From the NCBI GenBank assembly GCA_964019335.1, contig OZ025657.1:744001-808000 (forward strand): a stretch of DNA of 64,000 nucleotides, read 5' to 3'. The DNA is from Diplonema japonicum (taxonomy: Eukaryota > Euglenozoa > Diplonemea > Diplonemida > Diplonemidae). The notes beneath the pieces are model-generated. The model did no database searches, was not told the origin of the DNA, and worked only from the letters and a program-made list of their open reading frames with translations. The position numbers and the translations under genes were made by a program. This document shows, one piece after another, positions 7,231 through 16,200 of this stretch (position 1 is the first letter of the stretch; every line of letters begins with the position of its first letter).

Positions 7231-10200
7231 CAGGAGTACACCACCGTTATTAAGTCGAAAGGACGACACGAGCACGCCTAGGCAATGTAGCAGAGGTCAT
7301 AACTTGAGTGTTATTGATAATAAACAGCGAACGCGGTGCACCTGTTGCATAAACACCTTCAAAAGCTCCTTCGGGTACTGCCATGCATGCGACTACGTTG
7401 CCTGTCCTGCCTGCATGGGTGTTGACCTGCTCAGCATCCCTTCGCCAACTTCTACCCATATGTCACCACGGGGTCTCACAAGCAAGAAGAGCTCATCTTC
7501 CTCTAGTGTGTCCTCTAGGTTCACATCTCCTAAAACAGCCTCTCCTAAGCATGTCTCCCCTGCACCAGTGCCACCCAGACTCCAGGCGCTGCACGGTTTC
7601 TCCCCCGTGGGTACTCCAGTTTTTTCTGATCCGGGAAACCCTGAAGTCTCATTGACCGTTGCACAACTGCAGCGATCTAACAGCAGGGAATCTCCTGATG
7701 AGAAACACCCGCAACCAGTATCATCTCCCTCTTCCTCGTCGCTTTCTCAGCCTAACCCGTCCGTAGCTTGCCAGACATCTGCCGCTTCTGCTGCGTTGAA
7801 TAAAACACCTCAACACCCTCAGCCCCTGTTGCCTGCTGCCCTCTCCACCACCATGAACCCTTACGGCCTGCCCCCTCCACCTGACAGACAAGCTCTCCAG
7901 CACTTGAATCCCCCACCAGTCCCTTCTTACGCCCCGCCGCAGTTTGCCGGAGCTAATCCAACAAAGGCTCCTGTCGCAGGCAAAATAGAGAGTTCAACCT
8001 CTAGCTCCAGTAGCGAGAGCGTTGAGCAAATAATAGATCCTAAAACAAAGAGTAAAGAAACTCCGAGAGGAAAAGATCCATCGCAGCAGGCACATCATAT
8101 AGCCGGGGGCAGCGTGCCACATCATCTGCAAGGTCTGCAAGTGAAGGTTTCATCAACACCAGGAACGCAACCCATTCACAGAGAGAGAGAGAAGAAAAAG
8201 GCTTCAGTTCGTGACTCGGATAGCTCTGATAGCTCAAGCAGCTCCAGTGAAAAACAACATTCTCAGTCCGGTGCAGTCAGCACGGGTGTAAAACAGGAAG
8301 AGAAAAGCCCCAGTCGATCCACAGCCCCGAAACAAGTTAATGAGGACGCACCCCAGCAGCAAGTATCTGGTGCTTTACTGCCATACCACTTGCAGGACTT
8401 GCTTGGAGCCACTTCTGTCCCGCCAGAGAAAAAAAGTGGCTCAAGCACCTCTGACTCAAGCTGTTCCGGTAACGAAAAAGACAAGCCGAAGAAGCAGTCA
8501 GGTCAGCATGAGACACGTCCGGATTGTGGCGAACAAGGAAAAGGGAAGCCCGGTGCAGACATGGATCCAAAGCATTCTGGTTCCAAGGTACCGCAGCCTT
8601 CTGGTGAAGAGCACGAAAGTAAGAGAGAACAGGAGGCCCAAGACACTTCCTCCGACAACTCTGATTCAAGCAGTTCGGGAAGCGACAGGGAGTGGTTGTG
8701 GCGGCAGCCCCATGAAACACCTGACAAGCAGAAAGAGAAGCCAAGCGGGCCCATGCAGCCCCTGTCTGGTCCTTCAGTGCCCCACCACCTGCAAGGCTTG
8801 CAGCGCGCTGTCTTATCGCGACCTGCAAGTGAAGAGGAGGAAGAGGAGGAAGGGGAAGACACATCGTCAAGCAGCAGTAACAGCGAGAGGGAAGTCAGAC
8901 AAAGGCGGCGGTCTAAAAAAAAGAAGGAAGCAAGGAAGTCGTCAAAGAAGCACGATTCTAGCAACCCCGACTCAAGCAGCTCTGGCAATAGCAAAAGGCG
9001 AGAACGGCATACCCGTCACCTTCTCAAGGCGCGTAAGCAGTCATCGAGTGACACCGAATCGAGCAATCAAAAGAAAAAAGAAAAAGCGAATCCAAGACGT
9101 AAAACAGACACCTCCAGTGAAGAGGTAAGGCGTGAATCTAACCAGGATGAGACCTCTGACAGACAGTCCAAGCACAGCAGCTCTTCGGGTTCTTCTAATG
9201 CACAAACGAGGGAAAAGGACTATAAAAGAAACAAGAGTAGCTCAAGTTCGAACACTGACTCAAGCAACTCCAACAGAAAGCAACAGCCTTCTCAGCACGC
9301 AGCAGTTAGTACAGGTGGGAAGCAGAAAAGGGAACACCCAACACCGAAACTAGTTAATGAGGACGCACCCCAGCAGCAAGTATCTGGTGCTTTACTGCCA
9401 CACCACTTGCAGGACTTGCTTGGAGCTACTTCTGCCCCGCCAGAAAAAAAAAAGAAAAAGCAGAAGAAGGAGAAGAGAATGACAGTTGCCTCGAGCAATT
9501 CCGGTGTACATGCAGACAGTGGTGAACACGGAAAAGGGAAGTCCCGTGCAGACATGCAGGTATCGCAGCCTTCTGGTGAAGAACACGAAAGTAAGAGAGA
9601 ACAGGGGTTGTGGCGGCAGCAGCATGAAACACCTGACACAGGTCGCAAGCAGAAGGAGAGGCCAAGCGGGCCCATGCGGCCCCTGTCTGGTCCTTCAGTG
9701 CCCCACCACCTGCAAGGCTTGCAGCGCGCTGTCTTATCGCGACCTGCAAGTGAAGCGAAGGAAGAGGAAGGGGAAGACACATCGTCAAGCAGCAGTAACA
9801 GCGAGAGGGAAGTCAGACAAAGGCGGCGGTCTAAAGAAGAGCACACTTCTGGCAACGCCAGTGCACATCCGGACAGCGGTGAACACGGAAAAGGGAAGCC
9901 CGGTGCAGACATGGATCCAAAGCATTCTGGTTCCAAGGTACCGCAGCCTTCTGGTGAAGAGCACGAAAGTAAGAGAGAACAGGAGGCCCAAGACACTTCC
10001 TCCGACAACTCTGATTCAAGCAGTTCGGGAAGCGACAGGGAGTGGTTGTGGCGGCAGCCCCATGAAACACCTGACAAGCAGAAAGAGAAGCCAAGCGGGC
10101 CCATGCAGCCCCTGTCTGGTCCTTCAGTGCCCCACCACCTGCAAGGCTTGCAGCGCGCTGTCTTATCGCGACCTGCAAGTGAAGCGAAGGAAGGGGAGGA

Positions 10201-13200
10201 AGGGGAAAGGACATCGTCGAGAAGCGATTCAAGCAACAGTACGAACGGGCGAAGAAAGTACCGGCATCAAGCACCTACGAGCAAAAGCGAAGAAGCAAAA
10301 CCCAGTGCAGACGCAGATCTTAAGCATTCTGGTGAAGAGGAATGCAGCACAATACCCACGAAAAATGCAGAGGGGAAACCCAAGAGCTGCTCAAGCTCCG
10401 ACAGTGGAATAAAACGACTTTCTAAGCACGAAACAGCTGCTGGTAAGCAGAAAAGTAAGCACGCAACCTCAAATGAAGACACACTCCAGCACTTGTCTGG
10501 GGCTTCGCTGCCGCACCACTTGCAAGGCTTGCAAGGAACTCTTGCCCCGTCGGAGATGCTCAGGAGGAAGAAAACAAGACATGCCTCAGGCTCCGACTCT
10601 AGTAGTAGTACCATCAGTGAACAGCAGGAGCAGGGGCATAAAAAGCACTTTAAGAGAAATAAAAACCTCGAAGAGCATGCGACCTCTAAACGTGACAGCG
10701 AAGTGGCGCTGCCTGGTCTTCAGGAAACTGAAGATACACGGCATATCTCAGACTCCGATTCAAGTACTTCGCAGCTACCTGGCATCATGAGTGGGAACAA
10801 GGACCTAGGAGCACAAAGCACTCAATCAAGTGGCGGTACACCTCCACATCACGTACAAGGCTTACAACCTAGGGCTAAGGATGGAACATCCAAGAAGAAA
10901 AAGAATGAAAAAGACAAAAAACGAGACAGTAGTTCCAGCAGCCATTCAAGCAGCTCAGAATGTGACATCGTGAACAAGCAGAGTTCACAAAGAGTATCAA
11001 TGAAGAGCCCCGAACAAAGCGGCCCTAGTTCAGATACTTGTACCGAGCGAGAGGCTCAGACAGAGGACAGCAGCTCCATCAGTTCTGACAACGCTAAAAA
11101 GTGGTCGCAAGCATTGGGCGAGCTTCGTGTCTCACAGCGAGAAGTACCGCAACCTGATGCAAAGAAGACGAAAGCACACGTACCCAAAGAACAAACGTCA
11201 GTACCGACTACCCGCAGTTCAACTACAGGCCATTCGGAACCTGTTGGTATCTTGGCATATGAGGATGATGCACCGAGTATGGAGGATGCAGTAGTTGCCC
11301 ACAACAGCGGAACACGCACTCCTGGGATAATTACTGGCTATGAATCTAGCAATAGTGCTGGTTCTGGGAGAGAAGACCCTGCCTACCGGCAGCCGGTGCA
11401 GAAGAGGCTCAATCCTGAACACAACGAATCAACCAAAGCAAGCAGCTCAACTTCGGGTTCTAGTAGCGACCGGAAGTCTCAGGAATCTCGGAGAAAGTTT
11501 AGCAAGCAGGGGGAGTCAAAACCATGGCAGGATTATAGCACGTCAAAACAAAGTACTTCTGGTCCGCAGCTACCAAAAGCGCAGGAATCGGCGCATGTAC
11601 TGCAGTCTGATCAGAGGAAGGATGATGCAAACGTCTCGCAAAGCTCTGATTCAAGCAGTTCCAGCAGCACTAAAGAAAGGTTACAACCGTCTCGGCTAAA
11701 CGAGCAGGCACCCGGCACGGGGGGAGAAAGGTCAAGCAAAAGAACAGACCCTAGGCTTGCTGATGAGGACACACCACAGCAGCATTTATCAAGTGCTTCA
11801 CTGCCACACCATCTCCAGGGCTTGCAAGGATCTCATGGAAGTGCTCCTACTGCTTTACTGAAGGCAAAAAAAAAGAAAAGAAAGAAGCAAAAAACGACAA
11901 AAAACTACGCCTCGAACAGTGAAAAGACTTCTCAGCCAGACGAAGCACTCGATCACACAAATCCAAAGCGTGCTAGGGACGCGCCCCAATCAGGCAGATT
12001 GCAGAGAACTACTTCGCTGCGGAGGCACGCAACGGATACAGGTAACAGCACTGACAGCTCTGCCTCAAGCAGCTCAAGCAGTGATGATGCACAGTCGTGG
12101 CAGCCTGTTGAGCAACAGCACGGGGTACCAAGCACGGGTGACAAGCGTAAAAAAATGCCAAGCAAACTCACTTCGCCAATCGATGCAGAGCCTGCCCAAG
12201 AGGGGGGAACCATTCACGGTTCAGGTGGACACAAACTGGCAGAACGCAGCGCAAGGAACCCTCTTCAATCTGATGCTCGCGTGTTGCAACAGGGCTTCAA
12301 GACACCAATCGAGAATTCAAGCAGTTTTTCTCCAGCAATGGTGGAGTCTACAAAACAGAAGACTGCCAAAGATGATAGCCTCAGGGTGCGGAAACAGACA
12401 GGGAAGCCTTCGGTAAACCCCAGTGAGAGTTGTCCCGAAGAAGAGCTTGTGGACTTCAGCAACCCCAGTGGCACCGTACAGAGAGGTGAGACTGACCTCG
12501 TTGCCACACCAGGCATTATGCACGCCTCTTCCAGTACTAGTAGTTCCAGCAGCCCCGAGAAGTCGGATGTTTACGGGAGACAGAGCTTTGTCACGGTGAA
12601 GCAAAAGCGAGTCCGTTCCCAAACACCGCAAGACGGTTTGGTCTACAGTGCTTCAAACATCAGTGAAGGCTTTGTTGATCCTGAGGCGTGTGAAGAAGTC
12701 TTGGCAGGCAACCGCAGGGACCCAGAGCAATTAGTCTCCTCCACGACTTTTGCTGATGTGCAGGCCTCAAGCCCGTCAGCATCCAGCAGCACGAGTCATA
12801 CAAGTACACATATTACGCCGGTGTTGAGACAGTCCCAGAGGAGCACTACAGAGGTGTCGAAGGAGGTTTCTTGGCAGGATATGCAGGACATATCGATGAA
12901 GCTTCCTGACGAAGCACATATTTCAGCATCGACCTTTGACCAGCGTTCAAGCCACAGCACAGCCAGTGATTTCTGGACAGTCCCGCAACGCAGGAGATCC
13001 AAGAGTAAGAAGAACCTCGAGAATGAGGTGCGTGCTGTGCTGAACGGTACAGTGACCTCTCTTCCGAGGCGGAGCATGTCGCGTACTTCGAGTGGTTTCA
13101 CAGATTCTGACAATGGAGCAAAGAACGCTAGTTCCGAAAAAGTATCTGCTCCAAGCATGCCTTCAAGTTACCCAAGTGTTGAAGAGCCCACACCTAGAAC

Positions 13201-16200
13201 ACAGGGTTTGCACGCTGCCATTGATCGAATTGGGTTTGGCTTAGACCCTGGCGAGGTGCCCCCCGATATTGATCTGACGTGGAAAGGGATATGGAAGCGC
13301 CCGCATAGCTTTAACATTCCTAAAAATGACAGTGGCCCACGTGGCCGTATCATGCGGAAGACACGGTCGGAGCCCAGTGTTGCATCTGTGCGAGAAACTA
13401 GGGCTGACAAACAGAGCCCCCAAAGGACTCAAGAAGAAGAAGAAGCAGAAACCCTTCGACAACAACTGGAGAGCCTGAAGCTTGATGACCTGGTACGTGA
13501 TGTCGGCGACACAGGGTCCTCTGATGAGCAAGCACCGCCACACCAAACAAAACGGCGGTATAAACCAAGGAAGAAGAACAAGGACTTGCTAATACTCGCC
13601 CGGGCTGTGCAGGGGTTGCAGCGAGCGATAGCTAAGAAACCTGTAATGCAAGATGAGTCCATGTCACGTGATGAGCGGGCTTATGCCAGAAACGAGACGA
13701 GAATCGACCTTGACGAGCTCCGCAAGCAGTCCCACGAGGCTGCCGACGCCCTCGAGACCAGGTTACTCTCGTATATCGAAACGGAGCTCCACCCTAGTGA
13801 GGTCGACAAGATTGAGCTCACCATCCGAGAGGCCTTCAACTACCACCACACGGACTTCTCTGGTTTGTTCAAGCGCTTGAGCACTGTCGTTGATGGTAAC
13901 AAGAGCGCTGCGCACATCCAAGGCCTGTCCATGATGTTGAAGTTCATGAACGGTTTAGACTACCAGAACAAGAACAAACGAGCGGGCGAGCTTTTTCTTC
14001 ACCTCACAGCGATGCTTGCGAAGCACAAGTCAGCGCTCCCGTACGGCTTTACGTTGGAGAATATCTGCTTCGATCACCACTATATGAAAAACCTGAGCAA
14101 GATATCTGAGTACCCCCTACACATGCTGATGATCATCATTAAGTATGGCGGCGAGAGGAGCCGACACAATGCATCTGTCTTGCTAACAAAAGTTGTGGCG
14201 TACATCAACCAGGCTTGTGCTGACGCTGCAAATAGCTACGACAAAGATAGAAGAGAAGATGAAGAGTCTGAGCTGGATAGGGAGCGGTACTGCGGTGCGT
14301 GGGTGTTTGGAGAAGGCACCGAGTCAGTGTTCGTGAATGATAGGTCTTCCACTCCAAGGGACATCGCCAGAAGAATCCCTGATGATACAGGTGGGGAACA
14401 GTTGCAGTCCTTTATGACTTCGGTGATTATCGAAGAGCAAGCCAGCAACCAGATGTCGGAGGTCGAAGAGCAACCCGTCAGCACAGAGCCCGGCAAAGCA
14501 CGTCAGCGGTCTAAGTCCACTGTGTTCGGCATAGCTGCCAACGCCATCACGCAGTTCCAAATTGCTAGTTTCTGGAGCTCGAAAGCTCGCTCACGCAAGC
14601 TGACCACTCCAGCTTTGCAACCAGAGGAGGCAAGACCACCGCCCAGGGAAATATGCCGGAAGTGCGGTGCTGAGGAAGCTAGCGAAGAGTGCATTGAGGA
14701 TGGTGTGTTGGGCAGGGGACCACATGCTTTTGAGTCGCTGGTGCGGTGCACCCCTCTTGAATTTGCAACACGGCTTAGGTTGCCTCATGTTGTAAAGGCA
14801 ATTTTAGGGATCGGGCAGAGATGGAAGGGTGTGGTAACGCGCGAGGACGATTGGGCAACAGGCGTGTCTCGCGATGGCGACGATTTCTCCTGCGAGCGCT
14901 ACGTCGACGTATGGAAGGCAGCTGGTACTGAGGATCTAAGCTTCCTAAACAATTTCCCAACACGTGAGCATCAGGAACGTGTGCCAGTCTTACACTTTAT
15001 TTTACGTTCCATGAAGTATCTCCATGAACCTCTGCTCTCCCAGTTCGTGAAGCAAGACAAACCTCAAGACGTGAAGCCGAATTCTCGTTTCTGGCCTGCC
15101 AGCTATTCCCCCGGATCTGGCAAGGACCTTGACGAAGGATCCTTCTCGCTCTCCGCTGAAGACGAAGCGGGCTTCGAGATAGTGCAGCACCTCCTTGCCT
15201 CTTGCGAGTTCGACAGACGAATGGAAACAAGAGACAGCACTAATCACCAAATTATCGTTAAGGAGTCTGATCAAACCTTCGCTTCGTCCCAGCGAGGGGT
15301 TGTGATACAGCCAAAGAAGTACCGCAGAATTACACAGCTGTACGACAGGTGTGGCTTGTTTGAGAAAGCGAACCACATGATGGGTCTAGCGCTGCTCATG
15401 CAGAAGGCGCCCACAGAGGTCGGGTTTGTGTTCGATGAAGGTTTGCTGCAAAGTGCACCGTACTCAATTGTTGAGCTCAACCAGCGTATCAGCGATCATC
15501 ATAACGCAACACCTTCACTTCTACTGCAGTGCAGACATCTTTGGAGGTGCACACGTACGGGTGTCGAGATATTAGTTTATGACACAGAGCTTACCCTGCT
15601 GCACTGGCTGTGCTTAATCGGCGATACAAATCTGCTGACGGTATTCCTCAGAGCAACAGAAGCTGCTGACAAGGAGCAGCTCCTTGACTTTCTTTTCACG
15701 CGCACCTGCAAACTGGGTTGGACACCCGCGCACTATGCCGTGTACAGCGACAGCATAGAATGCCTGAATATACTTATGGACACAGCAAGGAGAGCTTTTG
15801 GGACATCGACACTCAACCTCGTTGCCGACGCACCTGCACACATAGGGCACACTATCAAAGGTTCTGCACGACAGATGGCGGCAGCTAGTGTTGCCATAGA
15901 GACGCTTACCGCGGAGCACGTTGAAAACATCGCAAACATACTACTGCATGATCCCACAACAGACCCAAGTCTTAAGTCACACTCTCCCAAAGGGTTTGCC
16001 CTCTACGGCTCAACAAGCAGTACAGGCACAACACCTCTGCACTTGGCCACGTTGTTCTGCCACCAAGGTTGCCTCCACAACTTACTTGATGCAGGAGCAG
16101 ACCCCGTGCTTAAGACCCCCGTTGAGGAGATGGACCCGCATGACACTGCAGTGGCACTGTATAGCAGGATGCAACTTCAGGATGAGCTGAAGCGAAGGGG

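Larger units (their letters stand above)
8111..11833 (+). repeat. Dispersed HHLQGLQ peptide motif array
   Basis: Within the disordered N-terminal region of the channel, a short motif of the form (S/A)-x-(V/L)-P-H-H-L-Q-G-L-Q recurs. Copies encoded near: 8111 (SVPHHLQGLQ), 8370 (LLPYHLQDLLG), 8775, 9391 (LLPHHLQDLLG), 9695, 10125 (SVPHHLQGLQRAVLSRP), 10504 (ASLPHHLQGLQ), 10840 (PPHHVQGLQ) and 11797 (ASLPHHLQGLQ). A weaker relative, RAVQGLQRAI, occurs near 13596. The repeats are separated by Ser/Asp- and Lys/Glu-rich spacers. Each motif could form a short amphipathic helix for partner binding (inference). Confidence 0.85.

Noticed and set aside
9292..10236. Minus-strand ORF of 314 residues with internal repeats
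   Set aside because: It mirrors the duplicated Ser-rich repeat of the channel gene.
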